A stretch of 47,752 nucleotides of DNA from CAYSPU01 sp964432995 (GTDB lineage Bacteria > Verrucomicrobiota > Verrucomicrobiia > Limisphaerales > JAHDYP01). Both the position numbers and the translations under genes were made by a program. The notes beneath the pieces are model-generated. The model was not told the DNA's origin. It did not search any database and was given only the letters and a program-made list of their open reading frames with translations. The stretch covers positions 1 to 47,752 of the forward strand of contig CAYSPU010000007.1 in the NCBI GenBank assembly GCA_964432995.1, given 5' to 3'. This document shows positions 24,217 to 32,616 of the stretch, one piece after another (the stretch's first letter is position 1; the number at the start of each line of letters is the position of its first letter).

Positions 24217-25626
24217 ATGCGGATTCTATTGATCAACACCAACCGGATGCAGCCCCCGATCGCCCCGGTGGCGCTCGATTATCTCGCCACCACGCTCCGG
24301 CGTGCCGGGCACACCGTCGATCTCCTCGACCTCTGCTTCACCCCGGCGCCCGAGGAGGCCATCGACCGTCAACTCCGCCTCGTCGAGTACGAAGGCATCG
24401 GGCTCACGTTTCGGAACACGGAAGACTGCTTCTATCCGGGGCATTCATGGCACCTCCCGGAATTGGTCGCATCTGTTGGCGCCATTCGGGCGCGCTCTGC
24501 CGCACCGATCATCCTGGGCGGCGCCGGTTTCTCCGTCCTTCCCCAAGCGATCCTGCAGGCCACGGGTGTCGACTTCGGAGTGGCGGGCGAAGGCGAGTTC
24601 GTCCTCGAGGCCTGGGCTCGAGGGGAGCGAACAGTGCCCGGCCTCATCGCGCGTCAAGGGGACCGACGGGAGCTCCCCGCTCCCCAGGCGGGCCCGCTGG
24701 CCGACTTGCCGGCCATGCGCCGCGACTTCGTCGACAACCAACGCTACTACCGCGAGGGCGGGCAAATCGGGTTCGAGACGAAACGGGGGTGCGCGGCCGC
24801 GTGCATCTACTGCGCGGACCCGGTGGCGAAGGGACGCTCCGTGCGGGTGCGCCCGCCGGCGGCGGTCGCCGACGAACTCGAGGCGTTGGTTGGCCAGGGA
24901 ATCGTGCATTTGCACACCTGTGATGCGGAATTCAACCGTCCGCTCGACCACGCCCTGGCGGTTTGCGAAGCAGTGAAATGCCGCGGCCTGGGCAGGCGCC
25001 TGCGCTGGTATGCCTACTGCACGCCGGCGCCCTTTCCGGACCAACTGGCGCGGGCCATGCGCCAAACCGGGTGCGTCGGCATCAACTTCGGCGCAGACAG
25101 CGGCGATGACACCATGCTGCGACGGTTGGGACGCGATTTCACGGCGGACGACCTCCTCGATGCAGCCAGGCGCTGCCGCAAGCACGGCCTCGCCACAATG
25201 TTCGATTTGCTGCTCGGCGGGCCCGGGGAAACCGGGACGACTATCCGGCGTTCCCTCGAGGTCGTGCGTCGCGCGGCACCCGATCGTGTGGGGGTGTCGG
25301 TGGGGGTCCGGGTGTACCCGGGGACGGCGTTGGCGCGCCAGGTCGCGGGGCAGCGCGACGCCTTGCACGGGCCGGGCGCCGGCGACGGCGACTGGGTGCG
25401 GCCCGCCTTCTATCTCGCACCCGAACTCGGCGAAGGGCTTTTCGCGTTGATCCGTTCCGTGGTGGGCGAGGACCGGCGGTTCTTCTTCGCGGACCCAACG
25501 GATCCGAACCGCAACTACAACTATGACGCGAACGCGGTGTTGATCGAGGCGCTCCGCCGGGGGTATCGCGGGGCGTATTGGGACGTGCTGCGGCGGGTGC
25601 AGGAAGGACTGCCGGCCGATGGGTAG
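24217..25626 (+). CDS. B12-binding-domain radical SAM protein
   Basis: A 469-residue protein. Residues 1-150 form a Rossmann-like cobalamin-binding-type domain (MRILLINTNRMQPPIAPVAL, IILGGAGFSVLP, GVAGEGEFVLEAW). The radical SAM cluster motif is C-x3-C-x2-C in KRGCAAACIYCADP at about 188-201. TIM-barrel features follow (HTCDAEFNRP, GVGIN-type strand GCVGINFGADSGD, FDLLLGGPGET at about 330). The layout matches the Elp3/MiaB-like class of B12-binding radical SAM enzymes, which includes methyltransferases and ring-forming enzymes. The substrate is not deducible. It lies about 200 bp after the Smr gene on the same strand, with repeat A between them, so it is probably transcribed separately. Confidence 0.87.
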   Translation: MRILLINTNRMQPPIAPVALDYLATTLRRAGHTVDLLDLCFTPAPEEAIDRQLRLVEYEGIGLTFRNTEDCFYPGHSWHLPELVASVGAIRARSAAPIILGGAGFSVLPQAILQATGVDFGVAGEGEFVLEAWARGERTVPGLIARQGDRRELPAPQAGPLADLPAMRRDFVDNQRYYREGGQIGFETKRGCAAACIYCADPVAKGRSVRVRPPAAVADELEALVGQGIVHLHTCDAEFNRPLDHALAVCEAVKCRGLGRRLRWYAYCTPAPFPDQLARAMRQTGCVGINFGADSGDDTMLRRLGRDFTADDLLDAARRCRKHGLATMFDLLLGGPGETGTTIRRSLEVVRRAAPDRVGVSVGVRVYPGTALARQVAGQRDALHGPGAGDGDWVRPAFYLAPELGEGLFALIRSVVGEDRRFFFADPTDPNRNYNYDANAVLIEALRRGYRGAYWDVLRRVQEGLPADG

Positions 25627-25773
25627 CGGGTGGAGAACATGATGGCGCGCGCTCGCCCCCCGGACGCCGCAAGCTGCTCACTCCGCTAGCGGAGAAGGCG
25701 CCCGGCGTCCCTTCGCTGTTGACTGGTCTCGACCCCGCCCTATGATGCCCCCTCCTTGGCAAACCTCGGAACC
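25627..25773. other. Intergenic region carrying the enolase promoter
   Basis: A short GC-rich stretch with no gene. A hairpin-like CTCCGCTAGCGGAG lies at 25681-25694; the sigma-70-type promoter boxes follow. Confidence 0.6.
25719..25746 (+). promoter_or_regulatory. Sigma-70-type promoter of enolase
   Basis: TTGACT (25719-25724), a 16-bp spacer and TATGAT (25741-25746); each box matches the consensus at five of six positions. The predicted start of transcription, near 25753, leaves about a 20-base leader before the ATG at 25774. Confidence 0.7.
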
Positions 25774-27060
25774 ATGACTATGACGACGATTCAAGATATC
25801 AAGGCCCGCGAAGTCCTCGATTCGCGCGGCAATCCCACGGTCGAAGTTGACGTGATCCTCGCCAGCGGCGCCTTCGGACGCGCGGCGGTCCCCTCGGGTG
25901 CCAGCACGGGCGAACACGAAGCCCTCGAACTGCGCGACGGCGACAAGAAACGTTACGGCGGCAAAGGCGTTGCCAAGGCCGTCAGGAACGTCACCAGCAA
26001 GATCCTGCCCGCACTCAAGGGCGTGGATGCCCTGAACCAACTGGCGGTCGACCGTATCATGCTCGACCTCGATGGCACCGAAACCAAGGCCAAGCTGGGG
26101 GCCAACGCCATCCTCGCCGTGTCGCTGGCGAACGCCAAGGCCGCGGCCGAAATCCTCGGTCAGCCACTCTTCAAGTACCTCGGCGGGCCCAACGCCAAAG
26201 TGCTGCCCGTTCCCATGGCCAATGTCATCAACGGGGGCGCGCACTCGGATGCCCCCATCGATTTCCAGGAGTTCATGATCATGCCGGTCGGCCTCCCCAC
26301 CTTCAGCGAAGGGCTCCGCGCCATCACCGAGGTCTTCCATTCCCTAAAGTCCGTCCTGAAGAAAAAGGGCCTCAGCACCGCCGTTGGCGACGAAGGCGGT
26401 TTCGCCCCGAAACTGCAAAGCACCGAGGCGGCCATCGAGGCCATCCTCCAAGCCACCCGGGACGCAGGCTACCAGCCGGCCAAGGAGATCTTCCTCGCCC
26501 TCGACGTCGCCAGCTCCGAGTTCTACAACGGCAACGGCACCTACACCTTCAAGAAGAGCACCGGACAGACTCTCTCCGGCGAAGAATTGGTCGACTTCTA
26601 CGTCAGGCTCTGCCGGAAATACCCGATCATCTCGATCGAAGACGGCTGCGCCGAGAGCGACTGGGCCAATTGGAAGAAGCTCACCGACAAGCTGGGTGAC
26701 AAAATCCAGTTGGTTGGCGACGACCTCTTCGTCACCAACGTGAAGTTCCTGCAGAAGGGCATCGATACCGGCACCGCCAACTCGATTCTCGTCAAGGTCA
26801 ACCAAATCGGTTCGCTCACCGAAACCTCCGATGCCGTGCAACTCGCACAGACGAACGGCTATACCGCCGTCCTCAGCCACCGCTCCGGCGAAACCGAGGA
26901 CGCCACCATCGCCGACCTCGCCGTGGCCACGAACTGCGGGCAAATCAAGACCGGCTCCCTCAGCCGCAGCGACCGCCTCGCCAAATACAACCAACTGCTC
27001 CGCATCGAAGAAATCCTGGGCAAAAACGCCGTCTACGGCGGAAAGCTGAAGAACTTCTAG
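25774..27060 (+). CDS. eno: Enolase
   Basis: A 428-residue protein with every enolase landmark: SGASTGEHEALELRDGD, GGAHSDAPIDFQEFMIMP, DEGGFAPKL, SIEDGCAESDW, LVGDDLFVTN, KVNQIGSLTET and SHRSGETEDATIADLAV. It interconverts 2-phosphoglycerate and phosphoenolpyruvate in glycolysis and needs magnesium; the acid ligands (in SIEDG and GDDLF) and the catalytic Lys (KVNQ) are present. The ATG at 25774 is chosen because it lies just after the predicted promoter; a second ATG at 25780 is also possible. It has its own promoter upstream and a strong terminator downstream, so it is a single-gene transcript. Confidence 0.97.
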   Translation: MTMTTIQDIKAREVLDSRGNPTVEVDVILASGAFGRAAVPSGASTGEHEALELRDGDKKRYGGKGVAKAVRNVTSKILPALKGVDALNQLAVDRIMLDLDGTETKAKLGANAILAVSLANAKAAAEILGQPLFKYLGGPNAKVLPVPMANVINGGAHSDAPIDFQEFMIMPVGLPTFSEGLRAITEVFHSLKSVLKKKGLSTAVGDEGGFAPKLQSTEAAIEAILQATRDAGYQPAKEIFLALDVASSEFYNGNGTYTFKKSTGQTLSGEELVDFYVRLCRKYPIISIEDGCAESDWANWKKLTDKLGDKIQLVGDDLFVTNVKFLQKGIDTGTANSILVKVNQIGSLTETSDAVQLAQTNGYTAVLSHRSGETEDATIADLAVATNCGQIKTGSLSRSDRLAKYNQLLRIEEILGKNAVYGGKLKNF

Positions 27061-27086
27061 GCGGCGCCACAAGACTGTGGATCACC

Positions 27087-27120
27087 AAAGGACGGCCGGC
27101 AACGGCCGTCCTTTTCTTTT
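27087..27120 (+). terminator. Intrinsic terminator after enolase
   Basis: A perfect 12-bp stem, AAAGGACGGCCG (27087-27098) pairing with 27103-27114, with a GCAA tetraloop, running into TTTTCTTTT. This is the clearest rho-independent terminator in the window. Confidence 0.93.
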
Positions 27121-27472
27121 CGGCCGTTCGCGACACAGCCGACGGCAACGTTCGCCACACCCACCGCGGAACGCTGGCCGATCCCCTTTCGCCGAAGATC
27201 CTCCCCGCGGCAAACGTCCAAGCGGATGAGAATGCCGTAGACGGCAAGCCGGGCGCTGGCTGGCCGCCGCGCGGAGAGTCCCCCGTCGTGTCCTCCGACC
27301 GGTTGGCGGAAACGGACCGCAACTGCCGGGCACACAGGAAGTCGTTTCGGCGCCCTGGCAGCGACGGAAGAGGTGCAGAAGGCGCGATCGATCGGATGCC
27401 TGGAATCATAAAGCCGTGAGCATCAAACAGATAAGGTGTAGAGTTTTTTTGAGGTCAGAATTGAACAAAACA
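27121..27472. other. Intergenic region, GC-rich then AT-rich
   Basis: About 350 bp without a convincing gene; open frames on the minus strand are antisense by-products without family features. From about 27420 the sequence becomes AT-rich (GAGTTTTTTTGAGG, TTGAACAAAAC), which could serve as an UP-like element for the sigma-factor promoter. Confidence 0.55.
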
Positions 27473-27500
27473 TTGACACGGGTCGTCGAATATACATAAT
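27473..27500 (+). promoter_or_regulatory. Sigma-70-type promoter of the sigma factor gene
   Basis: A consensus TTGACA (27473-27478), a 16-bp spacer and CATAAT (27495-27500, five of six). An AT-rich tract precedes it. The predicted leader to the ATG at 27595 is about 90 bases. Confidence 0.8.
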
Positions 27501-27594
27501 TTGCTCAGCACATAGCAAAATAGGGCCGGTACACTGGTTTGGTCTCCGGCAGTAGGCTGGCAACTTGAGGACATCGACAACTGAACTGGTTCCC

Positions 27595-28632
27595 ATGCGC
27601 ACTCCGAATCGCTCCCTCGCCCGTCGCCCCGTCTCTCCGCCGAACGTGCGGAACGGCCGCCGCCGCCGCTTGTCGCTGCCCACGGTCTCGAGACGCTCGC
27701 GAGTCCGCCAAGTCGTCACTCGCGAAGTCGCCCCCGCAGTTGTCGCCGTGGAGACTCTGACCGCCGCCGCTCCGGAGCCAGCGGTCAGGCAGCGGGACGC
27801 GTATGAGGCAAGCTCCTCGATACACCTCTACATGAGAGAGGTGGGAGAGGTGCCCCTGCTGACACCGGACCAGGAGGTGCACCTGGCCGCCCGGATCCAA
27901 CGCGGAGATGACGAGGCACGACAGCACATGATCAAGGCGAATCTGCGCCTCGTCGTGAAGATCGCCCGCGAATACGACGGCCTGGGGCTGCCGCTCCTCG
28001 ACCTCATCAACGAGGGGAACATTGGTCTCATGCGGGCAGTGGACAAGTTCGACCCGACCAAGGGGGCCAAGTTCTCGACCTACAGCTCCTGGTGGATCAA
28101 GCAGTCCATTCGCCGGGCGATCGCCAACCAGGCCAAGACGATTCGTCCCCCCTCCCACGTTCTCGAGAAGCTGTGCCGCATGCGGCGGATCTCCACCAAG
28201 CTGCTCGAATTGCTGGGGCGCGAACCGTCGAATGAAGAACTGGCTGCCGAGATGCGGATGTCGCCAACCAAGGTGGCCTCCTTGCGGATGGCCTCCATTC
28301 GCCCCGCCTCGCTGGAGATGTCGCTGGGCGACGACGATACCGGGCGTTTGGCGGACCTTGTCCCGGACGAGCGAGCCGAGAACCCGTTTCATGAGCTGGA
28401 TGAGAAGACGACCCTGGGCATGGTGCGGGAGTTCCTGGCAAAGTTGGAACCGCGGGAGGAGCGTATTCTGCGGTACCGATTCGGCCTCGACGGAGGGGCG
28501 GAGAGGACCCTCGAAGAGGTGGGCCGCTTCTTCGGAGTCACGCGCGAGCGCATCCGGCAGTTGCAGAACGTCGCGCTGGGCAAGCTGCGGCGAATGATCG
28601 AGAAGCGTGAGACGGCGCCGCTGGCTGCCTGA
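27595..28632 (+). CDS. RNA polymerase sigma factor, primary (RpoD/SigA) type
   Basis: A 345-residue protein. The ATG at 27595 is used; a TTG at 27565 would add ten residues. An R-rich N-terminal tail (about 1-70) takes the place of a long region 1.1. Then come region 1.2 (LYMREVGEVPLLTPDQEVHL), region 2 (NLRLVVKIAREYDGLGLPLL, DLINEGNIGLMRAVDKFD, FSTYSSWWIKQSIRRAI), region 3 and region 4 (LEPREERILRYRFGL, VTRERIRQLQNVALGKLR). The short length suggests either a compact primary factor or a group 2 relative; the window alone cannot say which. It is preceded by its own strong promoter. Confidence 0.92.
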   Translation: MRTPNRSLARRPVSPPNVRNGRRRRLSLPTVSRRSRVRQVVTREVAPAVVAVETLTAAAPEPAVRQRDAYEASSSIHLYMREVGEVPLLTPDQEVHLAARIQRGDDEARQHMIKANLRLVVKIAREYDGLGLPLLDLINEGNIGLMRAVDKFDPTKGAKFSTYSSWWIKQSIRRAIANQAKTIRPPSHVLEKLCRMRRISTKLLELLGREPSNEELAAEMRMSPTKVASLRMASIRPASLEMSLGDDDTGRLADLVPDERAENPFHELDEKTTLGMVREFLAKLEPREERILRYRFGLDGGAERTLEEVGRFFGVTRERIRQLQNVALGKLRRMIEKRETAPLAA

Positions 28633-28641
28633 TTCGCGGGT

Positions 28642-28670
28642 TTGACTTGGTTTTTTCCGGCCCGTAGATT
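28642..28670 (+). promoter_or_regulatory. Candidate promoter of the polyprenyl synthase gene
   Basis: TTGACT (28642-28647), a 17-bp spacer and TAGATT (28665-28670). Transcription would begin near 28677, only about 2 bases before the ATG at 28679, suggesting a leaderless or nearly leaderless message. Confidence 0.5.
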
Positions 28671-28678
28671 GCCCGTGC

Positions 28679-29722
28679 ATGTTTGCTGCCGGGACAACAC
28701 CTGCCGGGGCCCCGGCTTCTATCGACACCAGCGATCTCTGGCGCCGGGTAGTCAAGCCGGTTGAGCCCTTCCTGGAATCGGTCGCACGGCGTCTGGCGGA
28801 GCAGGTAGAGACCTTCGACCCCGAGATTTCGCCCTATGCGCGCTATGCGCTGACCAACCAGGGGAAGCAACTGCGCCCGGCCCTGGTTGCCCTGAGCGCC
28901 GGGGCGGTCGGCCAAGCCAACGATGCCGTGGTCACGGCCGCGGTCATCATCGAGACCGTGCACCTGGCCACGCTCGTTCACGACGATGTGATGGACGAGG
29001 CGTCGGTGCGGCGTCGCCGTCCCACCCTCGCAGCGAAGTGGGGGAACCAGATCTCGGTCTTGCTCGGGGACACGTTGTTTGCGCACGCCCTGAAGTTGGC
29101 GGCGGGGTTTCCGACCACCGAAGTGTGCCATGCCGTCTCAGCGGCCACCAAGACGGTCTGCTCCGGCGAAATCCTCCAAACCCACCGACGCCGGCAGTTC
29201 GCCGTGACGCGGGCTGAATACCTGCGCATTGTGCAAATGAAGACCGCAGAACTGTTCGCGCTGTCGTGCGACCTCGGTGCCTGGCTCGGGGGAGCGGACA
29301 AGCCCCAGCGAGCCGCTCTCCGGAAGTACGGAATGGACCTCGGGACCGCCTATCAGGTCTACGACGACTGCGTGGACATCTTCGGCTCGGAGGCGGATGC
29401 GGGCAAGTCGCTGGGCACCGATCTGGCCAACGGAAAGCTGACGCTGCCGTTGCTGGTCGCCCTTGAGAGATCGGCGGGCAGCGATGCCGGCGAGTTGCAG
29501 CGGTTGGTGGCTTCCTGGGATGGCCGCCACGTCCCGCGCCTGCTCGAGTTGCTCACGCGCCACGACGCCCTTGCGGAATCGCAGCGCGTCATTCATGGCC
29601 TGCTCGAGTCCGCCTGCCTGGCTCTCGAACCGATCGCTTCGAGCCCGAGCCGGGGCGCGCTGGCGGAACTGACGCGGTTCCTGGCGAAACAAACAGACGG
29701 TCTCGGGGTTTTAGACTCCTGA
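28679..29722 (+). CDS. Polyprenyl diphosphate synthase
   Basis: A 347-residue trans-prenyltransferase. The first Asp-rich motif is LVHDDVMDEASVRRRRPT at about 99-116 and the second is YQVYDDCVDIFG at about 225-236, with GKSLGTDLANGKLTLPLL after it; QGKQLRPALVAL at about 60-71 provides the IPP-binding K-x-x-R-P. It extends farnesyl or geranylgeranyl diphosphate with isopentenyl units, most likely to the side chain of menaquinone or ubiquinone (octaprenyl/heptaprenyl class). The cytoplasmic enzyme acts at the membrane face. No other start codon is available nearby. Its stop overlaps the ATG of the ECF sigma gene by one base, so the two form an operon. Confidence 0.93.
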   Translation: MFAAGTTPAGAPASIDTSDLWRRVVKPVEPFLESVARRLAEQVETFDPEISPYARYALTNQGKQLRPALVALSAGAVGQANDAVVTAAVIIETVHLATLVHDDVMDEASVRRRRPTLAAKWGNQISVLLGDTLFAHALKLAAGFPTTEVCHAVSAATKTVCSGEILQTHRRRQFAVTRAEYLRIVQMKTAELFALSCDLGAWLGGADKPQRAALRKYGMDLGTAYQVYDDCVDIFGSEADAGKSLGTDLANGKLTLPLLVALERSAGSDAGELQRLVASWDGRHVPRLLELLTRHDALAESQRVIHGLLESACLALEPIASSPSRGALAELTRFLAKQTDGLGVLDS

Positions 29723-30345
29723 TGAAGGGCAGCGTGGCAGCGGCTCAGCCGTCCATGCCAAAGCCGTCGGTGGATCCGGCGGGGGACCGAGACCTCGTGG
29801 AACGGGCCCGCCGGGGTGACTTGGGCGCCTATGACGAGTTGGTGCGCCGATATCAGGAGCGCATCTACGCAACCGTCTATCACATGACGTCGAACCACGA
29901 GGACGCCAGCGACCTCGCCCAGGAGACGTTCATCAAAGCCTACCAAGCCCTTCGGTCCTTCAAGGGTGAATCCGGTTTTTTCACGTGGCTGTATCGCATC
30001 GCGGTGAACCGAACATTGAACTTTCTGAAGCAGCGCGGAGGCCGTACCCTCCTCAGCCTCAACGATTTGGATTCCAATGCCGAGCATGATCCCGAACTCG
30101 TTGGGCTCATTTCGGACAAAAACCCTCGGCGCGACGCCGCGTTGGCCGAGCTTCAAGAGAAATTGAACGCAGCCTTGCAGAAACTGTCAGAAAGTCACAG
30201 GCTCGTAGTGACCCTACATGATATACAGGGGCTTTCGCATGAAGAGATCGGCCGGATACTGGACTGCAATCCCGGGACAGTGCGCTCGCGTTTGTTCTAC
30301 GCCCGGCAGCAGCTCCAGGCGTATCTCGCTGATTACGTGAAGTGA
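29722..30345 (+). CDS. RNA polymerase ECF sigma factor (RpoE/SigW type)
   Basis: A 207-residue protein. Region 2 includes YQERIYATVYHMTSNHEDAS, DLAQETFIKAYQAL and FFTWLYRIAVNRTLNFLK; region 4 includes LSESHRLVVTLHDIQGLSHE and the helix-turn-helix ILDCNPGTVRSRLFYARQQL. The ATG shares a base with the polyprenyl synthase stop codon. The next gene, a single-pass membrane protein, begins 2 bp after its stop and probably serves as its anti-sigma partner. This is the second ECF factor in the window and is more like the SigW/RpoE group than the one at 7688-8248. Confidence 0.92.
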   Translation: MKGSVAAAQPSMPKPSVDPAGDRDLVERARRGDLGAYDELVRRYQERIYATVYHMTSNHEDASDLAQETFIKAYQALRSFKGESGFFTWLYRIAVNRTLNFLKQRGGRTLLSLNDLDSNAEHDPELVGLISDKNPRRDAALAELQEKLNAALQKLSESHRLVVTLHDIQGLSHEEIGRILDCNPGTVRSRLFYARQQLQAYLADYVK

Positions 30346-30347
30346 CC

Positions 30348-30848
30348 ATGCAACTACACGATGATCTCCCCGACGGCTTTGAGACCGTCCGCAAACTGCT
30401 GAGAGTCAAGCAGCACGAGATTCCGCCGCCCGGCTTTTACCGCGATTTCCCAAGCCGGGTCATCGCACGAATCGATGCCGAAGGATTGCACCCTGGACGC
30501 TCCTGGTGGCAGCGGTTCGTCGACGACTTGGCCTTGCGACCAGCTACGGCCGCAGCCTACGGCTTCTGCATGGCGAGCCTGCTCTTCCTGGGGGCGCGCA
30601 TGGTCGAATCCTCGCCCAGCCCTTGGGAGGGGATCGCCTCGGTAGACTACTATCGCTGGTCTGCCGCAGTCCCTGCTGAGACCGTCGCCGCGGGGCCTCG
30701 GCTTCAGCCAGCTACCTTCGAGTTCGTCGCCGGTGAGGCGAACGCCTCAAGTGTGGCACCTCTCTGGAACCGGCCTACCTCTCGCTTCCACACCACGATG
30801 GGCCTGGAGAACCTGCACCGCGCCAGCTACTCGGTGCCTTACCGCTGA
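30348..30848 (+). CDS. Single-pass membrane protein, probable anti-sigma partner
   Basis: A 166-residue protein. The ATG at 30348 is used; a GTG at 30342 overlapping the sigma stop is also possible. The N-terminal half is soluble (MQLHDDLPDGFETVRKLLRV, then PPPGFYRDFPSRVIARID); a hydrophobic segment follows at about 63-83 (ATAAAYGFCMASLLFLGARM) and then a presumably periplasmic tail rich in A, S and P. There is no H-x3-C-x2-C zinc motif. Position directly after an ECF sigma gene and single-pass topology suggest an anti-sigma role, but no recognised anti-sigma domain is seen, so this is inference. Confidence 0.65.
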   Translation: MQLHDDLPDGFETVRKLLRVKQHEIPPPGFYRDFPSRVIARIDAEGLHPGRSWWQRFVDDLALRPATAAAYGFCMASLLFLGARMVESSPSPWEGIASVDYYRWSAAVPAETVAAGPRLQPATFEFVAGEANASSVAPLWNRPTSRFHTTMGLENLHRASYSVPYR

Positions 30849-30923
30849 ACCGCATCCTCGACGCGCCGCGAGCGTTCAAGACAACAGGCGCATTCCCGTC
30901 CAGACTGCCGTCGGGCTGCTCTA

Positions 30924-30944
30924 CCCGGCGCTCTTCACGCCGGG
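30924..30944. terminator. Possible bidirectional hairpin between convergent genes
   Basis: CCCGGCG pairs with CGCCGGG around CTCTTCA. It lies between two convergent gene ends (30848 and 30962). No T-tract follows on either strand, so any termination would be weak or factor-dependent. Confidence 0.35.
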
Positions 30945-30961
30945 AGCGTGAGGTGTCCTGG

Positions 30962-32479
30962 CTAGAAGCGGGTGAGCACGATCCCCTGCTTGTTCTCCGA
31001 GAGGTAGAGGCGTTCCTCACGGATGGAGACCTCGATCTCGGGGGACCTGCGGGTGCCGAGAAACTGGGACATCTCCTTCTCCGGCTTCAGGGAGACAACG
31101 AAGCGACCGTCCTGCTCCTTCCAGTTACCCTGGGCCAGGACGGTCACCGGCAGGGCGGCGATCTGGGCGGCGATTTCGGTCATCGTGGGGAGAGTCGGCG
31201 AAGCGGGCGGCTTGGGGGCGGCAGGTGCGCCGCCGTTTTCACCCTGCTCCGCCGGAGGCGCGCCGCTCTGCAGTTGAGCTGGATTCAGCCCATACCGCTG
31301 ACCGTACCGTTGAGCGAGCCTGGGGTCCATGCCGGGACCGCGGGGGGTTGCGGTTGGCGTCTGAGCGACCTGGGGTGTTTGCACCACCTGGACCTGCACC
31401 TTCGGCCTCGTGCCCGCGGTAAGGGCCTTGGCAATATCCGACAGTCTGCCGGCTAATTGGGTTATATCCGGGCCCTTCAGTTTAACCGAGTTGTCCGGGG
31501 CCACGTAGAGCCTGAACCCCTTGATGAACTCCATGTGATAGCGCAGGAGGCGCACCTCGGCGGCGGTCAGTCCGATCTTCCGCTTCTTCTCCTGGATGAA
31601 CGTCAGATAGGGGTGCAGTTCCCACCGCCCCAGAATCGGTTGGTCGGCGTACTTGTCGGAAGCCCCGGTGCGCAGGTAGTGCTCGAGGTCCTTGAGGTCC
31701 GTTTCCAGGAGTTCGTCGATCAGCGGGCGGTTTCCCAGGATGGCCTGCACCTTGGGGTGCTGGACCAGTTGACTCAGGCTCTCCCGCCCAGCCCACAGCT
31801 TCTGGAAATCGGCGTCATTGGCAAGCTCCTGGAACTCAGGGCGCTCCGCCATGGTGAGGAAGGGCGGGTAGGCCGAGAGCCGCGTGCTCAGCGGGTGGTT
31901 GTGATACAGAAGAGCCAGCACATCCACGGCTCGGTAATAGACTTCGGGCATCGGGTCCAAGGCCGCCGCCACGCGATCCAGTCCGCTCGATCGCATGTCG
32001 ATCCTGGCCTGATTGAGGTTGCGCAGGAGTGCCGTGTCGCTTTCTCCGGGTGAGATCTGCACGGTGAGATAGCCGAGGGCGTAAACCACCACGCCGATGA
32101 GCACGGTGTAGACCATGCCGGCCACTAGGCCGACGCAAACCCCGATGCGCTGGTTCAGGCGTTGCCAGCTCAAGCGCGCGTAGTCGTCCATCCGGTTCCG
32201 GAAGTAACGGTTCACCTTCATGTGGACGAGGAAGCCGACCACCACGAAGATAAGGCTGATGAGGAAGAAGACGACCACCGGCGGGAGGAAGATGCTCCAA
32301 AGGGGGTTCTCCAGACCGACCTTCGGGACCAGCGGCCGCAACAGCGGCCCGAGCGGCCGCGCCAGCAAGAGGGCAACGAACAAACCGACCAGCGCGACCA
32401 CCGTCCGCACCGCCCCCTTGAAGTATCCCAGCACGGCGAAGATGGCGAACAACAGACCAGCCAAAATCCAGATCAGCAT
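30962..32479 (-). CDS. CvpA-like membrane protein with long C-terminal extension
   Basis: A 505-residue protein. Four hydrophobic segments lie in the first 150 residues (MLIWILAGLLFAIFAVLGYF, VVALVGLFVALLLA, PPVVVFFLISLIFVVVGFLV, GLVAGMVYTVLIGVVVYALG), the layout of CvpA family proteins. The following 350 residues are soluble: a mixed alpha region with many charged residues (about 155-370), a Q/P/A/T-rich linker (about 375-430) and a C-terminal segment ending GIVLTRF. CvpA in gammaproteobacteria is linked to colicin V production and envelope integrity; the function of long verrucomicrobial versions is not established. It is divergent from the DUF6263-like gene. Confidence 0.8.
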   Translation of the reverse strand: MLIWILAGLLFAIFAVLGYFKGAVRTVVALVGLFVALLLARPLGPLLRPLVPKVGLENPLWSIFLPPVVVFFLISLIFVVVGFLVHMKVNRYFRNRMDDYARLSWQRLNQRIGVCVGLVAGMVYTVLIGVVVYALGYLTVQISPGESDTALLRNLNQARIDMRSSGLDRVAAALDPMPEVYYRAVDVLALLYHNHPLSTRLSAYPPFLTMAERPEFQELANDADFQKLWAGRESLSQLVQHPKVQAILGNRPLIDELLETDLKDLEHYLRTGASDKYADQPILGRWELHPYLTFIQEKKRKIGLTAAEVRLLRYHMEFIKGFRLYVAPDNSVKLKGPDITQLAGRLSDIAKALTAGTRPKVQVQVVQTPQVAQTPTATPRGPGMDPRLAQRYGQRYGLNPAQLQSGAPPAEQGENGGAPAAPKPPASPTLPTMTEIAAQIAALPVTVLAQGNWKEQDGRFVVSLKPEKEMSQFLGTRRSPEIEVSIREERLYLSENKQGIVLTRF

Positions 32480-32616
32480 GCCGGCAACTTAGTCCGCACC
32501 CCCCCGAAACGCACGCAGAAAATCGGCGCCCGGCTCCAATCCGCCCTCCGAATTCCACTGGCCTTTCCCGGAGGGGTAGGTCAGCATGCGGTAATTCGAA
32601 TTCAAACCATCCGACT

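Noticed and set aside
27057..27335. A small minus-strand gene after enolase
   Set aside because: It would contain the enolase terminator hairpin within its coding region and has no recognisable features.
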